Below are positions 52,151-60,009 of a stretch of 64,000 bases of DNA, piece after piece. The DNA is taken from the NCBI GenBank assembly GCA_036971475.1, contig JBAIZL010000376.1, forward strand, positions 3,118,501-3,182,500, given 5' to 3'. The first letter of the stretch is position 1. Every line of letters begins with the position of its first letter. Position numbers and translations under genes: made by a program. The DNA comes from Prosapia bicincta. Taxonomy: Eukaryota > Arthropoda > Insecta > Hemiptera > Cercopidae. The notes beneath the pieces are model-generated. The model saw nothing but the letters and a program-made list of their open reading frames with translations. It did not search any database and was not told the DNA's origin.

Positions 52151-52761
52151 TGATACGTATTCCTTCACGGATGGAAAAATATGATGAATAGTTATTATCT
52201 GGAGTACATCCGTTCATTCTGCAGTCCATAAATTCGCAGTTCCGACGTTTCGCTAGAATCTCATCCAGCATCGACGAGGTGAACCCAACAACAGTAGAAG
52301 AGCGAGTGAAGGACTGCGAATTTATGGACTGCAGAATGAACGGATGTATATATATATATATATATATATATACGAGTGTATACATATATACGAGTATATC
52401 ATTGTTTTAGTATTCATGTGTGATATTTTAGGATTACAGGTAGAACTATTACCGAATAAGTCTATCAGTTTCCTATAAAATTTTTAAACAAATCTTTTAG
52501 CTCTACCAATACTAACCCGGTGTGTGTGTGTGTGTAGTTTTTTACTATAGATGAAAGTTAACCTATGACAACGTTGCATTTATATTGTAAAACGTGTATG
52601 TTACAGAAGAGGACAGGCTGAACAAGGTGCTGAACGAGAGCTCCACAGAACTGTTTGTCCACTTCAAGCCCAAGCTAATGTCAACAATCAGTCAGATATT
52701 CACACGCTTGGCGAACAACGTGCTACTGCAGTATCCTGAGGACGCCATTCTTCCTGAATAG
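37602..52761 (+). CDS. takeout/JHBP-family secreted protein, six exons
   Basis: Assembled by hand from splice sites: 37602-37689, 45925-46017, 49154-49301, 51245-51378, 51505-51654, 52607-52761. Phases match at every junction and the total is 768 nt, giving 255 residues plus TAG. Residues 1-25 are a signal peptide (MAVGYRASLFTALTVVCSLL...), so the product is secreted. The mature part fits the takeout/JHBP lipid-binding fold: cysteines 36 and 46 spaced C-x9-C within SSPNLNS, GSPELSIPALDPL after residue 60, YLQIEDF in the fifth exon, and ILPE at the C-terminus. Family members bind hydrophobic ligands such as juvenile hormone-like terpenoids and affect feeding, circadian or mating behaviour; the ligand here is unknown. 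Intron 1 is 8.2 kb and holds a PLE cluster; intron 2 holds a Harbinger remnant. No internal stops, so the gene appears functional. Confidence 0.88.
37773..38032. repeat. Tandem duplication, 129-bp unit, two copies (intron 1)
   Basis: The segment with TTCCTTGATTTTATTCCTAG is repeated 129 bp later with few changes. The unit is GC-richer than the surrounding intron and stays open in one frame only because 129 is divisible by three. Confidence 0.85.
38155..38560 (+). repeat. Dispersed repeat copy, interrupted by the PLE cluster
   Basis: Typical start (CAGTTCCTATTTAGATCAAC) and middle (AAAACAGCTGTTCCACCACA). The expected last ~40 bp is replaced by (TA)n and PLE sequence. A matching tail, GAATTTGAACTAATAGAAGG, appears at about 45360 after the PLE cluster. 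Confidence 0.7.
38688..38732 (-). ncRNA. Hammerhead ribozyme (PLE type)
   Basis: Minus strand: ATTC / CTGATGA / stem II GTTGG...CCAAC / GAAA / AGCTTT / GAAT. The core is canonical. Stem I is short (ATTC with GAAT) and stem III is the self-complementary AAGCTT, implying a minimal, possibly dimeric hammerhead. Predicted cleavage is after CTTT. Confidence 0.65.
38775..38819 (+). ncRNA. Hammerhead ribozyme (PLE type)
   Basis: Inverted partner of the motif at 38688-38732, with canonical CTGATGA and GAAA boxes, stem II GTTGG...CCAAC and the same AAGCTT stem III. Confidence 0.65.
38991..39036 (-). ncRNA. Hammerhead-like motif, variant core
   Basis: Minus strand CTGAAGATGCTGG...CGGCGAAAAGCTTTGAAT. 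The 5' box reads CTGAAGA rather than CTGATGA; the 3' GAAA and AAGCTT stem III are intact. Confidence 0.45.
39040..39378 (+). pseudogene. PLE reverse-transcriptase fragment
   Basis: Reads LISFDVTNLYNNIPI (RT motif A region) then, after a stop and frame change near 39193, LTMGSPMSSILSEMLL (motif B region). It belongs to the same PLE lineage as the full-length copies downstream but is clearly diverged from them. Truncated before the YVDD motif. Confidence 0.8.
39387..39432 (+). ncRNA. Hammerhead-like motif, variant core
   Basis: CTGAAGATGCTGG, then CGGCGAAAAACTTTGAATA. Inverted partner of 38991-39036. Stem III is weakened (AAACTTT). Confidence 0.4.
39618..39662 (-). ncRNA. Hammerhead ribozyme in the 3' terminal repeat of PLE A
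   Basis: Canonical CTGATGA and GAAA, stem II GTTGG...CCAAC closed by a TACTGTTAG loop, AAGCTT stem III, ATTC/GAAT stem I. Confidence 0.65.
39761..42108 (-). pseudogene. PLE A reverse transcriptase/GIY-YIG protein, one frameshift
   Basis: Two frames (42108-40780, 442 codons; 40681-39761, 306 codons plus the segment before its Met) form one ~780-residue PLE protein, broken by a single-base deletion near 40793 right after MGSP (three Cs in PLE B, two here). The N-terminal part (MQLMNTNCNIYFNKQ...) is present here but missing from PLE B. RT landmarks are KADKSNAVVIID, GLIKLHK, SLDIKNMYTNIPI and GLAMGSP; after the shift come the YVDD region, NFLDITI, YRKPTQTN and the GIY-YIG segment. Apart from the frameshift, only a few residues differ from copy B, so both are young. 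Codon use is extremely A/T-biased. Confidence 0.88.
42363..42693 (-). repeat. PLE terminal repeat (5' pseudo-LTR of A; inverted end of B)
   Basis: Near-identical to 39530-39866 in the same orientation and inverted relative to the 3' end of copy B. It contains the last ~100 bp of coding sequence, the 3' UTR and a hammerhead, and joins copy B abruptly at ~42693. Confidence 0.85.
42449..42493 (-). ncRNA. Hammerhead ribozyme in the 5' pseudo-LTR
   Basis: Sequence-identical core to the motif at 39618-39662. In a transcript of PLE A, the two ribozymes would bracket one element unit. Confidence 0.65.
42743..44815 (+). CDS. PLE B reverse transcriptase with C-terminal GIY-YIG endonuclease
   Basis: 690 residues, uninterrupted. 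Landmarks by residue: TVKADKSNAVVIIDKD ~136-151; GLIKLHK 212-218 and RPLVNF near 224; RT motif A SLDIKNMYTNIPI 280-292; motif B GLAMGSP 341-347; catalytic RYVDD 379-383; FLD 423-425; YRKPT 440-444 with SNHP 454-457, typical of PLE RTs. The C-terminal domain has GVYKLEC 578-584, YIGQT 591-595 and DRYKEH 601-606, the GIY-YIG nuclease core, with Glu in IYEALEIH ~651-658 as a candidate metal ligand. The enzyme would nick target DNA and prime reverse transcription of element RNA. The first ~90 residues seen in copy A are lost through the 5' deletion, so activity is uncertain. Very Asn/Lys/Ile-rich because of A/T codon bias. Confidence 0.92.
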   Translation: MINKTRNIKINNISKKLNNLKLEKQMKIIPDVKYHNFHPNVVNLSNTKFNNCEIKLLENNKINIKRNINKDIDNIIIDTEIAISKLNENIQDSIRIEAAHEIKKLIKTNKINKTHRQTYLGVKDLKNKLQNNNLITVKADKSNAVVIIDKDEHINKTEKYINENQFSEIYKDPTKKYQNEIKNLIKSSYKLFNKYNISNYMNDNPKIPIMNGLIKLHKIEKPIRPLVNFMNAPSYKISKIITSILKDKMKLNNNHTISNSINLIDKLKIINIDNKTKLISLDIKNMYTNIPIKETFNIIKSRLEQNEKDRKLVLEIINTLKIILNQNYFTYNNKIYKQEDGLAMGSPLSNIISEIFLQYIDDKINKIIQTFDKNGYWFRYVDDGLYVSNNNGINLITILDKINMINKNINFTYEMEENNKINFLDITIIRHINEFEFNIYRKPTQTNQIIPNNSNHPYNQKMAALYNLLYRLHKIPMNNENKIREKNIIYQIAIENGYKKKTVDKLNYNILKKQNNNLIYKNNDENVIWTSFTFFGNEVKNITKLFKGSNIKFAYNTNNKLINIMNNNNIINMHEKNGVYKLECDYYNKVYIGQTKKKLKDRYKEHFNAYKKPEIYKSNFASHCINNNHLFPNIDNMILIKEINKGLRMNIYEALEIHKYNTNNELINEQIQVKSKFDNIFSVCNVRAAK
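44914..44958 (+). ncRNA. Hammerhead ribozyme in the 3' end of PLE B
   Basis: CTGATGA at 918-924 (of 44,xxx), stem II GTTGG/CCAAC, GAAA at 945-948, AAGCTT stem III, stem I ATTC 914-917 with GAAT 955-958. Cleavage predicted after 44954. Confidence 0.68.
45053..45298. mobile_element. Foldback element with hammerhead-like arms (family 2)
   Basis: Two ~113-bp inverted arms with a ~20-bp loop. Arm landmarks are CATTCTGCAGTCCAT, TTCCGACGTTTCGCTAGAAT and GGTGAACCCAACAACAG. On its own strand each arm reads GCTGGATGAGATTCTAGC then GAAACGTCGGAACTGCGAAT, resembling PLE-end hammerheads (a CTG(G)ATGA box, GAAAC, self-complementary ACGT stem III). (AT)n follows. Partial copies are at 8925-9175 and 52149-52352. 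Confidence 0.75.
45295..45349. repeat. (AT)n microsatellite
   Basis: Pure AT run at the right edge of the PLE/foldback cluster, before the detached tail of the interrupted dispersed repeat. Confidence 0.9.
45925..46017 (+). CDS. takeout-like exon 2
   Basis: Acceptor TTTTCTATTTCAG, phase 1 in and out, donor GTGAGATG. Encodes SPYLHTCTKSSPNLNSC, the family's N-terminal cysteine pair, ending LIRNLRN. Confidence 0.9.
46018..47457. other. Intron 2 sequence, AT-rich, unassigned
   Basis: No exon or repeat recognised between exon 2 and the Harbinger remnant. Confidence 0.4.
47591..47791 (+). pseudogene. Harbinger transposase N-terminal fragment
   Basis: 66 codons. The segment MQWIHPLNMRPPEVGAFFVL and the following FEDLRIHEEIFF match the N-terminal signature of HARBI1-like transposases (WVHPIN..R...G.F..L...L..D...FF). 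The DDE catalytic domain is absent, deleted before the stop. Confidence 0.75.
47995..48180 (-). pseudogene. MADF/Myb-like accessory protein, first exon
   Basis: From an ATG at 48180: EVLIFLVQDRPILWDKTENS, then an AWVEVCKQL-type helix, typical of MADF (Myb/SANT-like) DNA-binding domains. In PIF/Harbinger elements a Myb-like protein is encoded beside the transposase and helps bind the ends. It stops at 47995, near a possible AAGTAAAA donor; the rest of the gene is missing. Confidence 0.7.
48547..49153. other. Intron 2 remainder, AT-rich
   Basis: No feature recognised up to the exon 3 acceptor. Confidence 0.4.
49154..49301 (+). CDS. takeout-like exon 3
   Basis: Acceptor ATGTTCCAG, donor GTAAGCAG. 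Phase 1 in, phase 2 out. Encodes GSPELSIPALDPLIISQ and FIFGLCDIQIETI. Confidence 0.9.
49302..51074. other. Intron 3, with a small GC-rich patch and repeat fragment
   Basis: 49870-50105 is GC-richer (ends CACCTAACCTAACCACC) and may be an old short interspersed element. 50390-50500 is a fragment of the dispersed repeat (TAACATAACCTATGTG, AAAATCAGCTGTTGCATA). The rest is AT-rich. Confidence 0.45.
51075..51195. repeat. (CA)n microsatellite 50 bp upstream of exon 4
   Basis: About 100 bp of CA dinucleotides with a short degenerate tail, ending ~50 bp before the exon 4 acceptor. Confidence 0.95.
51245..51378 (+). CDS. takeout-like exon 4
   Basis: Acceptor GTGTTTCAG (a second, in-frame AG lies 6 nt further), donor GTGAGTG. 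Phase 2 in, phase 1 out. Encodes KIPKLSFQGHYKSEGQVINY and ends VNL. Confidence 0.9.
51505..51654 (+). CDS. takeout-like exon 5
   Basis: Acceptor TTTTGTTTCAG, donor GTGCGTAC. Phase 1 in and out. Encodes SVNGTKYLQIEDFLAEMTPL, the conserved GxxYLxI..F segment, then DGDNTLG. Confidence 0.9.
52077..52371. repeat. Partial foldback element (family 2) between (AT)n tracts, intron 5
   Basis: (AT)n 52077-52148, left arm as in 45053-45298 (CATTCTGCAGTCCATAAATT, TTCCGACGTTTCGCTAGAAT), a shortened centre, the outer part of the right arm (GACTGCAGAATGAACGGATG), then (AT)n. The right arm has lost its hammerhead-like core. Confidence 0.8.
52607..52761 (+). CDS. takeout-like exon 6 and stop
   Basis: Acceptor GTATGTTACAG. 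Encodes EEDRLNKVLNESSTELFVHF and ends AILPE followed by TAG, the usual takeout C-terminal layout. Confidence 0.9.
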
Positions 52762-52801
52762 TAGTTGTTCCGCATTTCAGTTATTAGTTTTATACATTTA
52801 T

Positions 52802-52807
52802 AATAAA
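52802..52807 (+). terminator. Candidate polyadenylation signal
   Basis: AATAAA 41 nt after the takeout-like stop codon. Confidence 0.5.
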
Positions 52808-53457
52808 TTATACTAACCAACCATTTTGTACCTAATTATTATTGATACCTTGCTGTAATTAAAAATTCAAATTGTCATTCTTCAAGGCCGTGATATTCGG
52901 CGTTATTTGGAGTTAATATAATATAATCTCTTGTATTAGGCTTGGTAGAAACGTCTATAACCGCGTGGCCTCGTTTTATTTGAAACCGGCAATACCGAGT
53001 TTAAAGCTCTACGTATACTTTTCCTCCATGTTTTTCGCCTGATTTAGGGAAAGGGAAGTGAGATACGGTAAAAAAAAGCGTTTAAAGAGAGTGTTTTCAT
53101 CATTTTATAAAGCGCCACTAATAATTAATAGTCTATTTGAACATAACATGTAATCACCACGATCATCTTATCCCGGAAGTGACGCACCTACGACGTCATT
53201 CGCTTTATTTTAGCTATTTTAGAGCGATGAAAACGACCATATTTAAAAGCTTACGTTTACTTCTTGTTAAACCAGGCGATTTTTTAAACTGTTACATTGA
53301 ACTTAACCAGAGACTCCTTTTTCTCTTTCACCTGTACACCTTCATAACCTCTTAATAATGTATAATTAAATACATTGTGATATTCCTTACTATAATGCTT
53401 TATCAAGGTAAATTATATTTATGTTCAAAACATTTTTTTACATGGTGCTTAAACGCT
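52808..53457. other. Unassigned sequence downstream of the takeout-like gene
   Basis: No second gene or ordered repeat recognised. Confidence 0.35.
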
Positions 53458-54360
53458 TTTTGTCTCATACTTGCCTTATCTTATATCCTATATCATTCCA
53501 TCCTCCCGTCTTCCATTTACTATCCAATCCTTCTTTTTTTATTTATTTCCCCATCCTCCCGTTTCCATTTACTATCTCATCGTTTCGTCTCCACATATCA
53601 TTCCATCCTCCCGTATTCCATTTACTATCCAATCATTCTGTTTTATTAACTCCCCATCCTCCGGTTTCCATTTACTATCCCATCGTTTCGTCTCCACTTA
53701 TTATTCCATCCTCCCTTCTTTCATTTACTATCCAATCATTCTGTCTTTATTTATCCTCCTGTCTCCATTTAATATCCCATCGTTTAGTCTCCACTTATCA
53801 TTCCATCCTCCCGTCTTTTATTTATTATCCAATCATTCTGTCTTTATTTATCTTCCCATCTTCCCGTCTGCATTTACTATCCCATCGTTTCGTCTAAACT
53901 TATCATTCCATCCTCCCGTCTTCCATTTACTATCCAATCATTCAGTCTTTATTTATCTTTCCATCATCGCGTCTTCATTTATGATTTCCTCCTCCCGTCT
54001 CCATTTACTATCCTATCTTTTCGTCTCCATTTATCTTCCCATCCTCCCGTCTTCCATTTACAATCCAATCCTTCTGTCTTTATTTATCTTCCCATCCTCC
54101 CGTCTCCATTTACTATCCTATCTTTTCGTCTCCATTTATCTTCCCATCCTCCCGTCTTCCATTCACTATCCAATCCTTCTGTCTTTATTTATCTTCCCAT
54201 CCTCCTGTCTTCATTTACTATCTGATCTTTATGTTTTTATTTATCTTTTCATTCTCACATTTTCATTTATCTTCTTATCCTCCTGTCTCCATTTACAATC
54301 CCATCCTCTCGTCTCCACTTACCACTCATCCTCCCGTCCCTAGTTATCATCCTCCCGTCT
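53458..54360. repeat. Pyrimidine-rich minisatellite, ~53-bp unit
   Basis: About 17 diverged units with CCATCCTCCCGTCTCCATTT and TACTATCCAATC landmarks. The + strand is strongly C/T-biased with almost no G. The 290- and 158-codon frames (Ser/Pro/Phe/His-rich) are by-products. Confidence 0.9.
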
Positions 54361-55204
54361 CAACCTCTAAAAATTTAAAGTTGCTATTACAGAAAATTTA
54401 ACACGAATTTTCAGTACTAGATAAGACGATAACGACTTTTTCGTTCCAAAGATATCTTCCCGTGTTGACTCCAGAACAACAGGGATGTAACACTATTCGT
54501 ATACTTCTCTGAATCTTATAGTTTAACTAACTACGTGATACACTCGTATTCTACCGGATGTTGTTCATGAAGGAAAGGCTTTTGCATTTTATTTTATCTT
54601 ATATAAATATGTTGAAAGATGTTAGTATAAACTAACAGTTAAAACTTCCAAGCGGACATTAATCGTTCTAATCGATTTTTGGACATGGATGTCGCCTCAC
54701 ATGAATATTTCCTTTGCCTTATAGATTTATACTTCATTTATTGATCAATAATACTTCAATACAGACTTATTAAAAAAAAAAATTAATTAAACTGTGGAGC
54801 ATTCCCGATAATTGTATAAAGTTCGTACTAACGTAACAATAACATACCACCATACCATACTATATAATGTCCTGCACCACACTGAAACATATTCTTAAAT
54901 GTCGAGATTAACGCCAACTAAGTTAACAATAATAACTCCTAAGTTAATTACAAACTCTTGCTCCGAGATCTTGCAGTAAAACAAATATATGTAGATAAAC
55001 AAATAGATATACATAGAAAAGAAAACACACAAAATCTACCTCAAATCAGAACCACCCATCTAATCCCAAACACTGAGAGAGGTACAATAAAGTTAGAAAC
55101 AAAATAAATATCAAGTTAAATGAATATAAAAACATTTAAACAATAAATAAATAGTTGCGGTAAAAGCAAACATTAAAATAAAGAAAATATTAAAAACAAA
55201 TGAA
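54361..55204. other. Unassigned AT-rich sequence
   Basis: May include the 3' UTR of the retrotransposon relic next to it. No gene seen. Confidence 0.3.
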
Positions 55205-56572
55205 AATAATAAACTCCAAAAAGAAACAGAAAGCATTATTGGTACCGTACCTGGTGCAACCGTCCCCAAACCAAGAAATAATACATGGTTCAACCACAAA
55301 ATGCCCCACCTGATAATATTGTTGCAGATCGGTGATGTGGGTAACATATATGTCTCGAGACCATTGTATGGCATCCGATACCATCAACCTCTTCATTATT
55401 CTGGCATAAAGAGAAGATATCATCAACAATCGGATATCCTCATTAGGTTGCTCTCGAACCGAAGGCTCCTACCACTTGGACATTAAGGATCACTTTATAA
55501 CCTTGTAAGCGGAGCTGCTCCAGTATGAATATTTTTTAACTTTATTAATACGCGCTTAGACCAGAGACTGGTAGCGGTTCTCAAAATGGACAGCCACATC
55601 GATTATTGAAACAGACTTTGTCCCCTCGTTCACCATAACCAACTCGGGCCTTTTTGAGTTCATACCTGGCAAGTTTGATTAACGCGAAAATCGCCACGGC
55701 ACCGCCTTTGATAGGCGTTTTAAAATGGCATCGTGGTGACCCTGCAGGGCCACGCTGTGCTTCAGACAGTGGTTTAGCACCAGGATCTCCAACCTACGGC
55801 CCGCGGAAATCTAACATACTCAAAAAATTATTTGGTAATATATTTCTTTTTAAGCATTTTTACCTATTAATATGAGTACAGCACTCATCTCTCACTTGCC
55901 ACTTTGTTTTTTATAAGTGAAAAATGAACTAGCTATAAACAAGTAAAAAACTAAGCAAGAAAATCTCAAAAACCACCGCATTACAAAAGAGTTATAGTTG
56001 TATGGGGGGGGGGGGGTGCTAAACTTTCTGCCCTGAAATATTGCCGGACCGCCTTTCTTCCAAAAGTTTTCAAAGTGGCTCTTGAGTAAGAAAGGGATAC
56101 CCCTGGTTTAGCACATGCGGCAGCGTCTTTGATGCGTAGTCACATCTCCGACACCGCCTGTCTCCGGTTCCGAATCGCCAGTAGCCGTTAAGCGATACCG
56201 TTCCCAGCTGAGCTCTGAAGAACCTCCAATCGGTAAATCGCTTGTAATATCCGGTGCGAATGAATTGGTTTAAAGTGTCGCACCGAAGCCACACATCGAC
56301 CACTTTCCCATAGTTCGCCTTCCTCAACAGTCTGCGGCGGTACCCAGACCTTACAGCCGCTCGCAGTCGTCGCGTAAGAACCTGGCGGGCGTTCTCCGGA
56401 ACTACCACGGGCTCTATCAAAGCAACGGGGGCCGGAACAGCTACTTGAACTCCCTCAACACAGAGCTCAAACGGCACGTGAGCACAATCCGACACAGCAT
56501 TCCTTACGACAGTTCACACGGGCGCAATATCCCCACCGGCTCTGCCGAACTGCCCATTAAGTCTCCCTGACG
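55205..56572 (-). pseudogene. R2-superclade-like non-LTR retrotransposon 3' relic
   Basis: Minus-strand coding remains with several stops and shifts. In order: RQVLTRRLRAAVRSGYRRRL; LGTVSLNGYWRFGTGDRRCR; a zinc knuckle CRRC...TLPHVLN whose final HC lies across the 55781-56105 insertion; then RPELV...SIIDVAV, resembling the PD-(D/E)XK endonuclease motif at the C-terminus of R2-type polyproteins; then RLMVSDAIQWSRDIYVTH. Upstream RT motifs are missing. The relic is GC-rich against its AT-rich surroundings, consistent with a separate origin. Clade assignment within the endonuclease-bearing non-LTR elements is tentative. Confidence 0.65.
55781..56105. mobile_element. hAT-type MITE inserted in the retrotransposon relic
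   Basis: Starts CAGGATCTCCAACCTACGGC; the right end read inward is CAGGGGTATCCCTTTC. The motif GTTTAGCAC lies directly at both ends (772-780 of 55,xxx and 106-114 of 56,xxx), consistent with an 8-bp target duplication plus one shared base. The ~325-bp inside is AT-rich, non-coding, with a run of about 14 Gs. Confidence 0.8.
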
Positions 56573-57016
56573 GGTAGTCGGCAAGTTCTTTCTTTGTTGA
56601 CTATAGTCGGAATTAATTTTTTAAAACTTTTGTTTATATTACTTGTTTAGAAATCAATTTATCGTTCATTAACCTGTCGACATTGCTGGACGATATAGAT
56701 TACATGGATTGCGAGTCATGTATTACTAACTAGCAATTAGAGGAGCGACTGTCTTGTAGAGTTGAGAAAATTAAATCACTACGTACAGGAGAACCGATAC
56801 GGCATTGATTTACGAAAAGTTATGTAAGATTTATGTACAGAGCCCAAACATTTGGTATCAGCTCCCTTCCCTGACCATGTTTTCTCAAGTACTAATGTTG
56901 CCAACTTCGGCTGTATCACATGATTGCCGGGCTTCCCCTGCGCAAGATGTCTTCTTCGTCATGTTGTTTAGGGTTCCTGTCATGGACTATGTCCACTGAG
57001 GTCTACTTCGTCAGAG
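56573..57016. other. Unassigned sequence
   Basis: No feature recognised before the 90-bp array. Confidence 0.3.
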
Positions 57017-58210
57017 GCTCCTGATCAGTTGAGGATCGACCTTTTTCTGCATCTTATAAACGCTTTCTGTCATGGATAATATCCACGGAGGTCTGCTTCG
57101 TCAGACGCTCCTGATCAGTTGAGGATCAACCTTTTTCTGCATCTTATAAACGCTTTCTGTCATGGATAATATCCACGGAGGTCTGCTTCGTCAGAGGCTC
57201 CTGATCAGTTGAGGATCAATCTTTTTCTGCATCTTATATATGCTTTCTGTCATGGATAATACCCACTGAGATTTACTTCGACAGAGGCTCCTGATCAGTT
57301 GAGGATCAACCTTTTTCTGCACTTATATACGCTTTCTGTCATGGATAATATCCACGGAGGTCTGCTTCGTCAGAGGTTCCTGATCAGTTGAGGATCAATC
57401 TTTTTCTGCATCTTATATATGCTTTCTGTCATGGATAATACCCACTGAGGTTTGCTTCGACAGAGGCTCCTGATCAGTTGAGGATCAACCTTTTTCTGCA
57501 TCTTATATACGCTTTCTGTCATGGATAATACCCACAGAGGTCTGCTTCGTCAGAGGCTCCTGATCAGTTGAGGATCAACCTTTTTCTGCATCTTATATAT
57601 GCTTTCTGTCATGGATAATACCCACAGAGGTCTGCTTCGTCAGAGGCTCCTGATCAGTTGAGGATCAACCTTTTTCTGCATCTTATAAACGCTTTCTGTC
57701 ATGGATAATATCGACGGAGGTCTGCTTCGTCAGAACCTCCTGATCAGTTGAGGATCAATCTTTTTCTGCATCTTATATATGCTTTCTGTCATGGATAATA
57801 CCCACTGAGGTCTTCTTCGACAGAGGCTTCAGATCTGCCGAGGATCAACCTCCTTCTGCATCTTATATATGCTTTCTGTCATGGATAACACCCACTGAGG
57901 TCTGCTTCGACAGAGGCTCCAGATCTGCCGAGGATCAACCATCTTCTGCATTATATATATGCTGTCTGTCATGGACAACGCCCACTGAGGTTTGCTTCGA
58001 CAGAGACTCCAGATCTGCCGAGGATCAACCTTCTTCTGCATCTTGTAAATCCTTTCTGTCATGGATAATACCAACTGAGGTCTGCTTCGACAGAGACTCC
58101 AGATCTGCCGAGGATCAACCTCCTTCTGCATCTTATATATAATTCTGTCAAGGATAATGCCCACTGAGGTCTGCTTCGACAGAGACTCCAGATCTGCCGA
58201 GGATCAACCC
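57000..58210. repeat. Minisatellite array, 90-bp unit, ~13 copies
   Basis: TCCTGATCAGTTGAGGATCA and CTTTCTGTCATGGATAATA recur every ~90 bp. Copies after ~57830 form a variant subgroup (CAGATCTGCCGAGGATCAAC), so the array has two sequence types side by side. Confidence 0.92.
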
Positions 58211-58423
58211 CGTCTGTAATGGTCAGCTGGTCACTTTATATTGAAGGCGTTTACTGACAAAGAGTAAAGTTATTCTAATTTAACTATTTACCGTTAATAA
58301 GTATTATTGTATGTAATTTATCGTCAAACAGTATTTCTTCATTACAACTCAATTTAATCACAAGTTTATAAGAATCGTAAGCAGTTGAATACGATACATT
58401 AAAATGAAAAGCCCAAGAAAAGG

Positions 58424-58492
58424 TTATAGATGACGATACCAATAACCCGACTTCCTCCTTATAGATGACGATACCAATAACCCGACTTCCTC
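58424..58492. repeat. Short tandem duplication, ~36-bp unit
   Basis: TTATAGATGACGATACCAAT followed by AACCCGACTTCCTCC occurs twice in tandem just left of the hAT element. Confidence 0.85.
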
Positions 58493-58519
58493 CGCACCTA
58501 CAGTCGTCACTATCTAAGC

Positions 58520-59408
58520 CAGGGTTCCTCACTAGGAATACTTTGAGAGCCAAAAATTTTGCATACAATTTTCCTGAGGGCCGCAAGTACAAGAGGCACT
58601 AAATAACTGACAAACAATATGATTATAACATACGTTTATTACATTACCAACATGAATAAACTGTTTTGCGCATAAAAAAGTTTGAACATGTTTTATTTTT
58701 TACTTAGTTAATTCTTTGAAGTTTATGGGTGAAATCTTTCACAGTCCTCTAATATGGCCTCTATGTTGGCAGGTTGGGAAGAAACTGAAATTCTTAAAAT
58801 GTTCTCAACATTTTCACTTGTTGGCCTAGATCTGTACTTGTTTTTTACAAACTTCAGCTTACTGAATGTAGATTCACAGACATAAGTAGATGAAAAAACA
58901 CACAATATTTTCTGAGCACATTCAAGTAAGTTAGGAAATTTGTCCTTTTCAACAACCCTCCAAAACTCATAGTGAGCTTTATTCATCATCTTTTCTTCAA
59001 AAATACTTTTGAGTTCCGTATCGTTCTGAAGATAGATTAATTCATTTTTCAAATCTCTAGCTTCATATCCAAAAACAGAAAAATGAGCTACATTAGCTGG
59101 TTTCATTGCCCATGGATTTTCTACCAAGTGAAATGGTTCCTGATACTTCCTGACGTCACTAAACCTCTGAGACATTTCTTCCTTCAGGTCTTTCAACAGT
59201 TTTAGTAAATCACAGTTTTTAATCTCAGTAGTTTGAGTAATTAATTAAGTTTAGTAAAACAACGGCAGATTTTCAAAACACTCAGTAAATAAATATAATA
59301 TTTATTTAAGTTATAAAATATTTTGACTTCAATCCTAACCGTCTAAGGGCCGCAAAAAATCGTCCCGAGGGCCGCATGCGCCCGCGGGCCGCGTAGTGAG
59401 GATGCCTG
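58520..59408. mobile_element. Internally deleted hAT element with 8-bp target duplication
   Basis: The left end CAGGGTTCCTCACTA and the right end, read inward, CAGGCATCCTCACTA form imperfect terminal inverted repeats. ATCTAAGC flanks both sides exactly (58512-58519 and 59409-59416), the 8-bp duplication typical of hAT. Subterminal GGGCCGC motifs occur at both ends. The 889-bp element retains only the C-terminal part of its transposase. Confidence 0.92.
58723..59196 (-). pseudogene. hAT transposase C-terminal fragment (dimerisation domain)
   Basis: 157 open codons. CVFSSTYVCESTFSKLKFVK followed by NKYRSRPTSENVENILRISV is the hAT C-terminal dimerisation signature, of the kind seen in ZBED/GTF2IRD2-related transposases. 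The BED finger and most of the RNase H-like catalytic core are deleted. The fragment is still open, so the deletion may be fairly recent. No host-gene role can be inferred. Confidence 0.85.
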
Positions 59409-59416
59409 ATCTAAGC

Positions 59417-60009
59417 AGTCACAAAAGTGTCTGCTTTGGTGTAATGGAACCTCTACCCTTTCCGAATACCGACCTTAAACTCGCGACTCCCACACTCAGG
59501 TAGGGTCATCACAAGCACAGAGATTTACTTGCTACTCCACCACGTAACAGCCAAAAGACCTTACTACACTATAAGTTCTAGATAGATAAGCGACCTGCCC
59601 CTGGAACGAATTTAGTGTTCCAACCCAAATCTGTTTAATTTTTTGATCTCTTTGTCAGAACTAAAAGAATCTAGTAGAAAATTTACAAATAAATACAAAC
59701 TAATCAGTTACAAAATGATTTGTTTTTTATTGAACGCCTTCAAATGAAGAAATGCAATTCCCAAACGCCAATGACGTTGGACACAGACCTTCGGAATTCA
59801 GGAGATGTAATTCCAGGAGATTACGCTTATGATCAAGCTCTTGGTTGATCAATACAATTTTTCAACTTCCGATAAAATAGTTGCTTGGACCTTTGTTTAA
59901 GACGCCTCATTTGAGTTATTGATACTTTAAAAACTTCAAGACCATAAACTAATTTGGAAGTGCAAAAATGTACATAACAAGTAATTTAAACAAAACTTTT
60001 CGTATAAAC
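59417..60009. other. Unassigned sequence
   Basis: Moderate GC, no recognisable gene. Confidence 0.3.

Noticed and set aside
53421..54343. 158- and 290-codon frames rich in Ser, Pro, His and Phe
   Set aside because: They follow the ~53-bp pyrimidine-rich repeat and have no domain.
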